Source: Armillaria gallica (Eukaryota > Basidiomycota > Agaricomycetes > Agaricales > Physalacriaceae). From it: a stretch of 64,000 nucleotides of DNA. The position numbers and the translations under genes were made by a program. This document shows, in pieces, positions 24,239 through 35,355 of the stretch (its first letter is position 1; every line of letters starts with the position of its first letter). The stretch spans positions 806,001-870,000 of the forward strand of contig JBANDB010000010.1 in the NCBI GenBank assembly GCA_037576215.1, in the 5' to 3' direction. The notes beneath the pieces are model-generated. The model searched no databases, was not told where the DNA came from, and saw only the letters and a program-made list of their open reading frames with translations.

Positions 24239-27200
24239 ATGCCCCGGAGCTCGCCAAATCACAAACGACCAAGAGTTCAGGTACCTGAATCTAACACAGC
24301 AAGAAGTCAGGACCTTGGCTACGACTCCGGTGATTCTAGAGGTTCTGGAGCCTCGCCATCTAACAGGAAGAAGGTGCGCTGGGAAGGAAACGACAGCGTG
24401 GCAGAGAAAGAGACTGGAACCACTGAATCTGATGATGATGTCGATGAGTCAGTCCCAGAAAAGGTCAAATCGGACGTTTTCTGCGCTTGCTCGACAGCGC
24501 TAATTCATCTTATTGAATAGATATCCCTCACGGCATGGTGCCAGCAGTGAGTTTCATAAACTTTATCAACCGCTAATGCTGATTTTGCCGCCCAGTGGTC
24601 GTGTAGGAGTGGCTTACTATGATCCTGTGAAGTGTACGGTATATGTCCTTGAGGATACCCAAGAATCTCAGCATTTCGACCTCACTCAGATAAGTGGGTG
24701 ATAATCGCATACTCTACGACGTCCCTTCTCCTTATCTGCATCCCAGTTCTCGACCAAGCAAAACCTAATATCGTTTTAACAAGTTCCAAAGCAGATGACC
24801 TGTTCATTGATGCCCTGCGTGAATACGGTCAGCCGATTCTCGCTCTAAGCGCGCATACATTCACCAAAATGATAGCTGACCGATCCGGGAGCGTTTTTCA
24901 AATCCGCCCTTACAAGGATTTCATTCCCTCTAAAGGACGTGACCGGCTTTTTTCTCTCCAGTTGCTGTCAGACCTACCTTCAGCCGACACAGGAGACGCG
25001 AATTCATCGGGTATGGGTTCCGATACATCGCGTACTAGGGACGCCTACGAATTCATGTCAAGGCGAAGGGATCAGGAAGGCGATCCGACTATGAAGCGCT
25101 GGAACGCCGCAATCAGATTGTCCAATTTCGCGTCTATCGATTCTTCTCCTCTTTGTGTAGGTGGAATCGTGTCGTATCGTATGCGAAATATTTACAATTT
25201 GCAAATAGTTAGCATCTATTGGGGCGCTGCTCGACCATCTCGTTCGAGAACGAGCTCTTAATGATCTTGAGGGAGAGGGTACGCACGGTCTAGACATCCG
25301 AGAAATCGAGATCTTGGCCCTGTTCGTCTTCTTCTCCCATCGCTTCCAATTTACTAAACCATCGCGGTAGTAACGAAGTCATGCAGATAAATGCTGATGC
25401 TTTACAGCAAGTCATACATGCGGATCTCCTATCAAAACCTGACACTGTCTACCCAGCTCGCTTCAAATCTTTGAAAATGAAAGCCATGCTTGCGCTCAAT
25501 CCGACAAGACGAAGGAAGGCCTCTCGCTTTTCGGTGCGTACTCCGGATCGCCATTGCACTGTTCCTGACTAAATACCCCATTAGGCATTCTTGATACAAC
25601 CAAGACAACGCTAGGACGAGCACTTCTGCGCACTTGGCTGCTAAGGCCTTCACTCTCCCTCTCTGTCATCAGATCACGCCACGATGCTGTGGAATGTTTT
25701 ATGCGGCTCGAAAATGTGGGGTCAACCAGCTCGTTAAATGGACATTTGAAAGGTATCAAAAACGTGCCGCGTATGCTAGGGATTTTGAAAGATGGTCGAG
25801 GTAAAATTTCCGACTGGCAGGGTCTTGTCAAGGTACGAGGGTCGTAAATGTTATTGTCCATTTGTCTGAAATTTTGGTGTATAGTTTACGTTTCATTGTG
25901 CGATGCTCAAGGACGCCCTGACCGAGTTACATGCAGCAAGTCATGTCGATGTCGTCAAAGAGGTGGCCATTTCTTGTGACACGCTATTTACACGAGTAAC
26001 GTTGTCTCCCGTTAAGCTTTTTGACGTCTTGGATATTGCTTGTTTTCGTGATGTGGGAAACAGGATAAATGAGACTGTATGGTAGACGCTGTTAACCTTG
26101 CAGGAATGCGCTAAATATCTTGTTCAGGTCGATTGGGAAGAGTCAACTCAGGCTGGTCGTGTTTGCGTCAGACCCCTGATTGATGAAGAATTGGATAACC
26201 AGAAACTTGTGTATTACGGAATTGACTCTGTGCTGGTAGGTGCTACCTCAGTCACGCAACTCCTACTGAGCATCGTCCCATAATAGTCAAAGGTAGCGCA
26301 GCAAATGAGCCAGCTTGTACCAGCTGATTATGCGCCGTCCTTAAACATTGTCTATTTTCCCCAACTCGGTATATGAATCCTTCAATTCTATCCCAAGTTC
26401 GTCCTGATATTATCCTTTCAGGTTTCCTCGTATGTATACCGATGCTAAAAGAGTGGCAGACGGAGGCTGGAATCACCGTTATCGATGGATGGACGTTCCA
26501 GGTACGTACCTTTCGTCGCAACTTCTTTAGCCTATCGCACGACCTACTCTGGATTCCCGTTTTTAGTTCTCGTCCGAGTGCGTTTAATTGTTTGCGAATT
26601 ATTCACCTATCAACCCTTTCCTCGTTTCAACTCAGGTCCCATGTGTATTTCAAATCTCAAGAGATGCACGGTAAGAGCCGTTAGGAGAATGCCGCCTCTG
26701 TTAACACGAGTTTCTTCAGATATGGATGCGCACATAGGCGATCTCCACTCGCTCATCGTGGATCGGGAAATTGAAATTATACAGTCCCTCCTCGAGGAGA
26801 TCTTAGTCCATTATGATCTCATGACACATGCATGTGATATTTGTGCTGAACTTGATTGCCTGCTTGCCTTCGCAGATGCTTCTAGATTATATGGATACCG
26901 GAGACCGACTATGGTTGATCAGAATATCATTGACATTAAGCAGGGAAGGTAGGTCAGTTGCTTCTTTCTGGCGAAGAGGCTCAAATAGACGTAATCAGAC
27001 ACCCCTTGCAAGAACAAGTTGTTGACACCTATGTTCCCAACGATGCGCATTTAACCGGGGGTTTCTATGACCCTTCTGACCTCCTCTCGGATAATACACG
27101 TTCCGGCGATAAGATATGGAATAGCGTTGTACTTTGTACAGGCGCGAATGCCTGTGGGAAGGTATGTATCCGCTTGACGGGCGTGGAATACTTTAACTCT

Positions 27201-28471
27201 ATTTCTAGAGCGTTTTCTTGAAGCAAGTTCGTCCCCCATTTGCAGTTCGGAAAGTAATTCGCTAAAACCTCGTATGAACAGATTGCGATGATTCAATTCA
27301 TGGCCCAGGTCTAGTTCTACCTTTATAAATGCATCATGTTTGGTGGCTAACGGAGAATCATCTCATTAGATAGGATGGTAAATTCCACGGACCCCTGCAT
27401 GCTTCTCGAAGCTCACACGTGGCACAGCTTCGTTCCTGCAGACTCCGCCACGCTTGGAGTCGTCGACAAGAGTAATGCATGGTTCTATCATGTCAAATTG
27501 CTGACACCTCATGCGAGACAGTTTTTACTCGAATATCGACTAGAGAATCGGTGTCCAAAGTAGCTATGACTTCTGCTTCTTCCTGGACGGACATCATCTA
27601 TGCTCTTGGTTCCTAGGTGCAGTCAGCCTTTATGATTGACTTGAATCAAGTTTCTCTGGCTCTACGAAACTCGACTGCTCGATCGCTGATTATCTTGGAT
27701 GAATTTGGAAAGGGCACACTTTCTACAGGCTCGTACTTTATTTCTCGCCCACTCAGCTCTTGCTCTATGCTGTCTGACTGGTGGACTCGCTGATTTAACG
27801 GTAACTAGATGGTGCTGGGCTTCTATGCGGCGTACTCAAGCACCTCATGGACCGCGGAGCCGACTGTCCGAAAGTTCTCGCAGCAACCCATTTCCACGAT
27901 GTATTCAGAGAAGAACTCCTGGATCCGGATTCGACACCCATTACTTTTCTTCACATGCAAGTGCTCTTCACGTCGAGCACTGGAACTATTCTCGAATCAC
28001 GGGAATCAACACCTTCGGCTAAGTCGGAGTGGGATAGAAGTAGTATAGACCGACAGGTCAACCATGGGGAGAAGATCACATACCTCTATAGGTAATGTCT
28101 ACTTGTTAGCTCCCTCTTGTGAGGCTGATCGAATGTTAGAGTGGCGGAAGGCCTTTCGTTGGTATCCCACGCTGCTAAGTGCGCTGAGATTTTCGGACTA
28201 CCTAGTCGGGTTGTTGAGAGGGCGCAGGACGTGAGGTATCCATCGTCCTATCTGTAGACGAAACATCAGCGTTAACAGCCATTTCAGCGAAATGATATCG
28301 AACCATGAACTAGGTAGACTACTCGACGAAGAGATGACAGAGGAAGAACGTAAAGATCTTGAAGACGCTGAGGCAGTCTGTCGCAGATTTCTTGCTTGGG
28401 ATCTCGAGAATGAACATGGCAATGTCAAGATGCGGTTGGCAGAAATACTTGGGTCGACGAACGAAGATTAA
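24239..28471 (+). CDS. MSH5: Meiotic MutS homologue 5
   Basis: MSH5 pairs with MSH4 to stabilise recombination intermediates and promote meiotic crossovers. The ATG at 24239 gives a basic, then acidic disordered N terminus. MutS blocks follow: [28 protein letters not shown], the lever/core segments [13 protein letters not shown] and [13 protein letters not shown], the clamp region, then RHPLQEQ. The ATPase has Walker [28 protein letters not shown], Walker [12 protein letters not shown] and ATHFHDVF. The C terminus [15 protein letters not shown] leads to NED and TAA at 28469. Two introns need GC donors (25407-25456 and 27729-27808; the second donor, GCTCGT, is weak). Walker A has Ala where MutS proteins usually have Pro (TGPN). 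No frame break was found. Confidence 0.93.
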
Positions 28472-28560
28472 AAACTAGTAACGTACTCTATAATTTCTAC
28501 TGAACCATACTCTTTATACTGGATGGGATGTAGCTGCTGGCAGAAAAGGGGGGGAACCTA

Positions 28561-29818
28561 TCATGCCTTGTGGATTTCTACGCCAGCGGGTGCACCCAAA
28601 GCTACAGAAAGAGCAAGTCGTTAACACCTAACAAATTTGAATGTTTGAAGGAGACTTACCGTTCTTGATTCCTCCGTACATGAGGAACTGTGAAGAAACT
28701 AATCCAGCAGTCATGATCATCCTGGGTCCCAAACCTGCAAACAGGCCTTTTAACCCAGCCTCCCGAGCCAATACTGCCAAACGATGCGTCATCGAGCCAG
28801 TCGGACCATGCCCCTTATTTATTTGACTTAGGAGAGTATCGGCGGGCTACATAATCTCATTACCGTCAACCATATTTGTAGTAGAGAGCGGAAAACTTGC
28901 ATGGCTAAGAATGGCGGCAGCAAACCCAGCAGTAATGCCGCTACCAAGAGAAATTCCGAATTTGTAGGTGTCGGACAAGGAACGCTTTGTTTCTTCAGAC
29001 ATATTCCGGTATGCTAGCTCGTGACAAAATTCGTTCACGGTGAACTGGCCGATAGCGTATGGGATTTGTCTTCATCCAGTGTCAATATCGCGTAGTGAGA
29101 CTGGTAATAGCGGCGTGCTCACTTGCAGAGGATGGGAAGGAAACCAGCATAAAGCTGGGACAGGCCGCCTTCACGAGCCAAACGCGTAAAACCGCTGACA
29201 AGACCAGTGGCGTACCCTCGTTCCGATACCATACGGATTCGAGTTGCTTCCAGGGGTGTCAGAAGGATGTCGGCAAAAAATCTACAAATTCATGAAAAAA
29301 ACGGCGCGGAAAAGAAGCAAAGAAAACTCACTCGGCGACACTCGCAGCACCCAAATATATTGCAGTGCGATATTTTATCGCCGTCTCTTGATCTCCGGAA
29401 AACTTGACGAGAGTGAGTTTCCAGAATTCGTACCCAGCAAATTTCGCCCCGCCTTGAGCGAGGTAACCAAATGCTGTTGGACCAAATCCAGTGAGAAGAG
29501 TAGATGCTCCTTCCTTCGCGATGGCATAGCGCGTTCCGGACACGAAACCCAAGCCCTTGTAAGACGGATCGATCTGGATACGAGTTTTCACGACGTCGAT
29601 GGCTTGGTCAACAATTAGTGCATGATAGATACAGTAGTCCAATAGACTTGCGGGTCATTGCGCCATGACTTATCCTTTTTTCCTACTTTGTTAGAGTGTT
29701 TTTTGAATAACGATAAGGCAGTTTTCACTTACGTGCAACACAAAGCACCTGCAAGAAAGAAGGAACTGTAGTCCTTCGACGAAAATTGGGGTAGCCCAAG
29801 AGACTTGACCGATGACAT
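28561..29818 (-). CDS. MIR1: Mitochondrial phosphate carrier
   Basis: An SLC25 carrier that imports phosphate into the matrix for ATP synthesis. The start at 29818 (MSSVKSLGLPQ) leads to DYSSFFLAGALCCT. A 17-base exon at 29652-29668 encodes the rest of the THGAMTP segment, giving the first carrier signature PIDVVKTRIQ. The second is TPLEATRIRMV and the third HPADTLLSQINK. FGPTAFGYLAQGGAKFAGYEFWK and GGLSQLYAGFLPILCKQIPYAIGQF are hallmark phosphate-carrier blocks. Two introns start with GCAAGT, not GT (29603-29651 and 28847-28900). The protein ends VEIHKA with TGA at 28563-28561. It is convergent with MSH5, with 89 bases between the stops. Confidence 0.95.
29652..29668 (-). other. 17-base microexon of the phosphate carrier
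   Basis: It encodes the HGAMTP region, flanked upstream by a normal intron and downstream by a GC-AG intron. Skipping it would remove the residues that precede the conserved PIDVVK signature and would shift the frame. Automatic gene callers could easily miss it. Confidence 0.8.
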
Positions 29819-31052
29819 TGTGAGTGAAAGATAAGAAACAGTATCCACTCGGTTTACGGGTATTTGTATGGAGACGTGACGGGCACAAGCGGCAATGGCG
29901 AGATATTTTTAGCGCGCATCGGTGATGTCATTGTAGGTCGCGGCAAATTGTAATTCACGTCAAAAACTTTTCGGAAAATCATCCGTCATGCAGGAAAAGT
30001 CATGCTTTGAATTTGGCTCCTTGTTCAAGTTGTTGTCCAGCTAGGATGTTTTTCTTCTGTTCTTTCATGTGTATCGGAACTTTACTGATTTTTACCAGCA
30101 GCTTATCGAAATCCCTACATGGACGGAGACGGTAAAGCGGTAAAGCGGTTCTTTCGCTGCCAGTGGAGTGACGTGTCCAGAGATAGCGCGCCAGCAGTAT
30201 GTATAGTCCCGCAATTGCTCCTTAAGTGTGGATCAAACAGTTGGCCGAAATGTTTCATTTTCACCTCGGTAGCGATTCGACGGCAACCCTCGACCGGTTA
30301 CTATGAAGTCAGTGTGGGTACAAACCAGAGGATACGCCGCGCGATTACATTGTTAATAGCAGATGCAGTGGGTAAGTGAACCTGATCACATGGCGTCTCC
30401 AGAATCCATTCATTGTTGTTCCGATGGTAATGATCTGAAGGCAGCCGCACCTTCGGCGCGTGTATCTGTGGCCTAACAGACGCCCACTTCAACAGATACT
30501 CTCATAATCGCGATAGCTACCGCGTAGGAACACAAGCATGCGTAAAACACGCCTCTATGTCTTCCATTCTCATGTCTTCGCATCTAGTCTAGTACTAAGT
30601 CCGCCGGTGGCTGCAATATCGAGTTTTTCAAGAACAAAGCTGAGAAAAGAAGCGGATCTCGGAACTCGGTCTTTCAATGTTTTCAATGCTGGAACATAAG
30701 GTTGGCGATACCAGATAGTCTCTTTGGTCTCGGTTTGGAAAGTACAATGTCATGCTGCCATCAATTCGCCCTTAATATCCGAGTCTCAAGCCCTGGAGAT
30801 GCTCTCTGATCTCATTGTGAACAGCTCGACTCCGCAATACGGTTACGGGTGTTACGGGCGACCGGCGTTTTCCATCGGCTGGCCGTGGGCGTCTACTAAA
30901 TGATTTTGTTGTCCTTTTGCGAAGCTGTTCTTTCGGAAATCACAGGATGTTAGCGTAGATTTATCCTAAAGTGACCGTGTGCTTATATTTTAGGATATAA
31001 AGCGCGGTCATTCAACTTCTCCACCATCATCACCGGACCCACAAAGGCAGAC
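29819..31052. other. Divergent intergenic region, no gene seen
   Basis: 1.2 kb between the phosphate carrier (leftward) and the first barrel paralogue (rightward). It contains a direct duplication of GGTAAAGC around 30131-30150 and short frames only, such as 30119-30379, with no recognisable family. Confidence 0.5.
30996..31001 (+). promoter_or_regulatory. TATA box of the first barrel paralogue
   Basis: TATAAA lies 52 bases before the ATG at 31053, in a normal position for a core promoter with a short leader. Confidence 0.5.
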
Positions 31053-32048
31053 ATGTCTCGACGACCTACAAATTATTATGCTTCGCCTAATACAGCGCGG
31101 TCGTCTACACCAGGAAGGCTTCCCCCACAACAGCAGATGAACTACGCGCCAGTGCACTATCCTCCCGGGCAGGCTTCAATGCAGGCTTCCTATAATCATT
31201 CCCACTCATCCAGTAATGGAAGCCCAGACGATGGGGATCCAACGGAGATATACAACAGAGATATCCACGTCTATTTTCAGATCACTTCGTTCGACGCCTC
31301 CAACGAATACTTGGCCGATCCGAAGGCTGCGCTTGGACCACTTGTCTCTGCTTTGAGAAACAACGGCAGCTGGCTCGACGTGTAAGTTCAGCATCTCCTA
31401 CGGCGCACGTCTCCCTGAGAGTTGTTCCATAGTCTTCATTATGGTAAAGAATTCGAGAACCCCAATCGTGGATTTATTATGATCGGTGCGTCCCCCCTTC
31501 CCGTCCTTCCGCTTGATATTTCGATTGACAAGTAACATAATGGTAGCCTGGCCTGATCCCGAAGCCGCCTTACGATCCAACGACTACAACAGCGTCCTTA
31601 GGATGGCTGTCAGGCGTAACACCGTCAAGAAAGAATATTGGATGGAGGCAGATACGTACCTCTGGGGCGTCCTATCCGCGCCGGCCGTTTCTTTCTCTAT
31701 TGTTAAGCACAGAAGGGGCGAGTCGAGGAGGCTCATTGAAAGCACGGCCTCATGGTCGAGCAGCGTTCGTAGATGCCCCGGATACAGAGACCACTGGTTC
31801 CAGTCAAACATTCTATCCGAAGATGGAAAAGAACTTATCGTCATGATCGGATGGGATGGCATTCGGGTAAGAAGTTTACACGGGCGCTGAAAATATTCTG
31901 ATTTATCTTTCCATGTATCTAGGCGCATCAGGATTCGAGATATACACCGGCGTACCAAGAACATTACAGATTTGTCGAGGACCTGGGTTCCGTGGAGACG
32001 AAGCATGTAACATTGGCGAGGTACTCGGTCTATATTCCGAGTCACTAA
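31053..32048 (+). CDS. Uncharacterised protein, probable dimeric alpha/beta-barrel fold (paralogue A)
   Basis: I do not recognise a named protein. A disordered Ser/Pro/Gln-rich N terminus of about 65 residues (SRRPTNYYASPN) precedes a region that aligns by eye with the next gene: IHVYFQITSFDAS, LHYGKEFENPNRGFIMIAW, LWGVLSAPAVSFSIVK, CPGYRDHW and IVMIGWDGIRAHQDS. Two repeats, each ending in a G/A-W strand and an S-x-x-A-H type helix start, suggest a tandem ferredoxin-like (ABM/Dabb) barrel. Introns follow exon 1 (donor after LDV), before AWPDP and before AHQDS. The stop is TAA at 32046. Expression support is a TATA box upstream. Function is unknown. Confidence 0.7.
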
Positions 32049-32578
32049 GCAGGAATTGTTAACCCGGTGCAGTGTTTTCATAAGTTTTGGGGCAGGATAT
32101 TCCCTATACGTATATTATTATTTTCTCTCCCTCATGTCTCCCTGAGTCAGTCGACATACACGCCAATGCATACTGTGATTTGCTCTGTTCCTCTGCCGCT
32201 GCCAGATTAGCCAATAATTAGGACAAAAAGTTCGGTTGTACGCATAGCCAATAGACAGTGCTACAATACTCAGATATGGACGGTTCTAGCCAGTCAATGT
32301 GAGACATCAGAGCAACGTTTTGTTCTCTCTGTTCTCCGGGAATCCAATACCAGGAGGTTCAATGCCATAAGGAGATGTTTTTGGGCCTGGTCTTTCTCCT
32401 TTGATTCCAAGTCCGAATGCTTCCCTTCGCGTGTTCTCCAATCGACTCGGAGGATGTTCTCCATCCGAGTCATAAATAGCCGGATGCAAAGTCACTTTCC
32501 ACTCTGGTCAGCTTCTCTCGTGATCCAAGATGCGGCGCTCCGTCAACATTGTACCACCATCATCTCTTATAGCCCGCA
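32049..32578. other. Spacer between the tandem paralogues
   Basis: About 530 bases hold the 3' flank of paralogue A and the promoter of paralogue B. No gene is seen. A minus-strand 62-codon frame at 32495-32307 has no family character. Confidence 0.5.
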
Positions 32579-33379
32579 ATGCCAGACTTTGAACTCATAA
32601 TCTTCTCTGCTTCCGATGCCTACAAGGCTAATCCGGCTGAGTCCATAAAGCCAGTGGTGGAATGGATCAAGACCGTCGAGGGTTTGCTCAGGTGAGTATC
32701 ACACACACCTTGATGTCGACGAGCTTGATGAACTAATCCCCCCTTCAACAATATCAGCTTCCAACATGGCCTTCAGGTTGAGGACGACAAACTCGGTTAC
32801 TTATTCCTTGGTAAGATATCCCTCGAATCTTGCGATCATCAAGGATTTTTACATGTCGCTCATTAGGCTGGGTGTCAGTTGAAAAGCATAAGGCTATGAT
32901 GGAAGCTGAATCGTACAAGGAGGTTATCTCCTTACTTGGAAAACACGTTCTTGCCCCCGGAGCAGGGCTCGATATCCAGCATATCACCTACACCAACCTT
33001 CTCGAGGGCATTGTTTCTGCCCCAGCCACTGAGATCGCGATCTTCAAACGGAAGGAAGGAAAAACAAATGATAACGTTTTCGAACTTTATTCAGAGATCT
33101 TTCAGCCAACCATAAAGTCTATGGAGGGCTACCATGCGGAGGCACTGGGTCCGAGTATTGAGAACGAAGGAACCTACGTCCTGACAGTCGGATGGGAATC
33201 CGTTGAGGTACGTACTAAGTCTGGCACATGTTGTAGCTCTTTGTTCCTAACGTCCGATTCGGCGATAGGCTCATAATGCTGCTATAGCGAACGAAAATTA
33301 CAAGACTCAAGGGGCTATAATGTTCAGCGTCGTCGACCTTGTTGGCTATGGTCACGTTAAATTTTTAAAGGAGATTTGA
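32579..33379 (+). CDS. Uncharacterised protein, probable dimeric alpha/beta-barrel fold (paralogue B)
   Basis: The ATG at 32579 opens PDFELIIFSASDAYK with no N-terminal extension. The layout mirrors paralogue A: SFQHGLQVEDDKLGYLFLGW, LLEGIVSAPATEIAIFK, MEGYHAEALG, VLTVGWESVEAHNAA, and the end VKFLKEI with TGA at 33377. The shared LxGxxSAPAxxxxIxK and GWxxxxAH blocks and matching intron positions indicate a tandem duplication with much divergence. The fold call (antibiotic-biosynthesis-monooxygenase-like) is inferred; I see no catalytic residues I can name. Confidence 0.75.
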
Positions 33380-33830
33380 AGGACGGAATGTTGGCCGCGG
33401 AGCTTGAAGTTTGTTATCTTTGTACAATCTTTGTACAATAGAAATTCGGGTATCCGATCAAGAATCAAGAGACTGAATGACCATGGTTACATTCCCTCCA
33501 TCGCCGATTTCCTTGTGGTATCATACTCTGGTCTGCACCAGATGATCCACTAGCAGCTCATTCTCCTTGCAGCAGTGCTCTTGTTTTCCCCCTTTGAAAA
33601 ATTGAACGCGTATCGGAGTGTCCCTTCTCGGATAAGGGGGGCCAAACCCAACCTCGGGGATGGGGACAGTCTTGGCTCACCAGACTGTTCGATGAAAGAG
33701 TCTGAATTTAGAAAATGTCCGAAAGTGGGTCCAAGGTGTACGCGACGCGTACAAGGAACGTCACGTGAAATGTGGATCATTCCCATCACAGGCTTTCATA
33801 GCCAGCACGATCTTGTCTGTTTTCTTCCCC
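33380..33830. other. Intergenic region, no gene seen
   Basis: About 450 bases between paralogue B and the dynactin p27 gene on the same strand. A duplicated ATCTTTGTACAAT lies near 33418-33440. Otherwise I see nothing. Confidence 0.5.
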
Positions 33831-34580
33831 ATGGCGCCCATGTCAGTATTGCTTCACAGATACTTGAATGTATATTCATCGGATATGTTTGTACAGACGG
33901 GACAAGTTTACGATACACTCCAAGGCCGTAGTTTGTCAGGACGTTGAGCTCAGAGGAGACATTACAATTGGGTCCGGTGGGTCCGCGTTCCTCTAACAAA
34001 GTGGTATTTTTCGTGAATTCCCATGACAATAGGAACTATCGTGCACCCTAAAGCTACCATATTTGCTATCGCTGGGCCTATTGTTATTGGTTCAGGTTGT
34101 ATCATTGAAGAAAGTGCCATCATAGTGAACCGGTACGTCGTGTTTGTTCGTATCTTTTCTTCGTCACATTTAATGATTGCGCGCAGACGAAAAGAAGTCA
34201 TGCGCATCGGGGACGATAACCTCTTCGAGATTGGCTGCCGTACGTATGCCGCCACTCTACCAGGAAACAGACCGTTCACATGCTATCTAGGCATCGAGTG
34301 CCCATCAGTGGGCGACTTTAACACTATTTCAACACGTTCCAGAGTCCATCATACTATCCGAATATCCTCATTTTGTGCTATTGGTGCGGGCTGTCTCCTC
34401 GTGCCCACCGAAGACGAAGTCCTGGAAGATTACACCGTCGTTTACGGCCCAGCAGCCGACCGGAGAAAGTGGAGCGGAAGAGGCAAAGTGCAGGAAATTG
34501 ATTTGAGGCGAAAACATGCAGAATATTTGAGAGAGACGTTGCCCAAATTCAACCGGCTAAGAAGGGGAGATGGAACGTAA
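33831..34580 (+). CDS. Dynactin subunit 6 (p27), left-handed beta-helix
   Basis: Dynactin p27 caps the pointed end of the dynactin filament and helps dynein attach to cargo. The spliced start is MAPI-RDKFTIHSKAVVCQ (exon 1 at 33831-33841, donor GTCAGT). Hexapeptide-type repeats follow: GDITIGSGTIVHPKATIF, GPIVIGSGCIIEE, VMRIGDDNLFEIGCR and HHTIRISSFCAIGAGCLL. The conserved tail is LEDYTVVYGPAADRRKWSGRG, then LRRKHAEYLRETLPKFNRL. Introns use GTGGGT, GTACGT and GTACGT donors. The stop is TAA at 34578. The family resemblance is strong across the whole length. Confidence 0.92.
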
Positions 34581-35355
34581 CGCTATTGTTGACTCGTTCG
34601 TTGTTCTTGGACTCTAATCATAGTTATATATTCTCACCTCCACTTCATTATTCAAGAACTTTGGAGATTTTCTTAAGCGAGGTTTGCAAGAACGCTTAAT
34701 CAGACGGTTCATCTTAGTGCTTCCTCGGCTGATGTGCCAGATGATCTCGGTCATCAGGTTTCTCATCGTCAAGTCTCAATCTGGGCGCATATAGCGAGTC
34801 TTTTTGATAGCATCTCGTTTCGTACGCTCAAGACTGTAAGCATCTTCGGTGGCGTTCAGATTGAGGGTAGCAAAACAAGTTGGTTCTGCGGGTAGAGGCG
34901 AAAGTATGTTCTATCACATTAAAATTCATTTAGCCTAGGAAACATATGAGCATGCTCAAATCTACAACCTTCTTTGAATCTGCGATAAGAAAAGACAGTG
35001 TCCAGACGTAGTATTTTCAGATCGACCTGGACCTATCAAAACTCTGACTGCGCCAACAACCGAAACAGTTCCGCCTCAAGGACGAGAAATTGATTAAAGA
35101 ACCTACGGAGTAAGTAGGTGTCCTATCGGCAACGCCCAAAGTACAACCACCGTCGCTGAGATCGAAGTATCTTGATGTGCAAGGGATGGAATAGCCGAGA
35201 GGTCTGTCATCTTTCCCTGATGATATACCACGATGACATTGGATGCTGTTAAAGGGCCATCTCACAGTCGCCGAAGGGGAGCCTTCTGCCTCCATTTATC
35301 AAATCTATAACGGATATATCGATTGCACACACACATTTCCACCACTGATATGCAA
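34581..35355. other. Convergent intergenic region, no gene seen
   Basis: About 775 bases between the 3' ends of dynactin p27 (+) and the TPR/F-box gene (-). Only short frames occur, the longest at 35295-35017 (-), with no family features. Confidence 0.5.
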
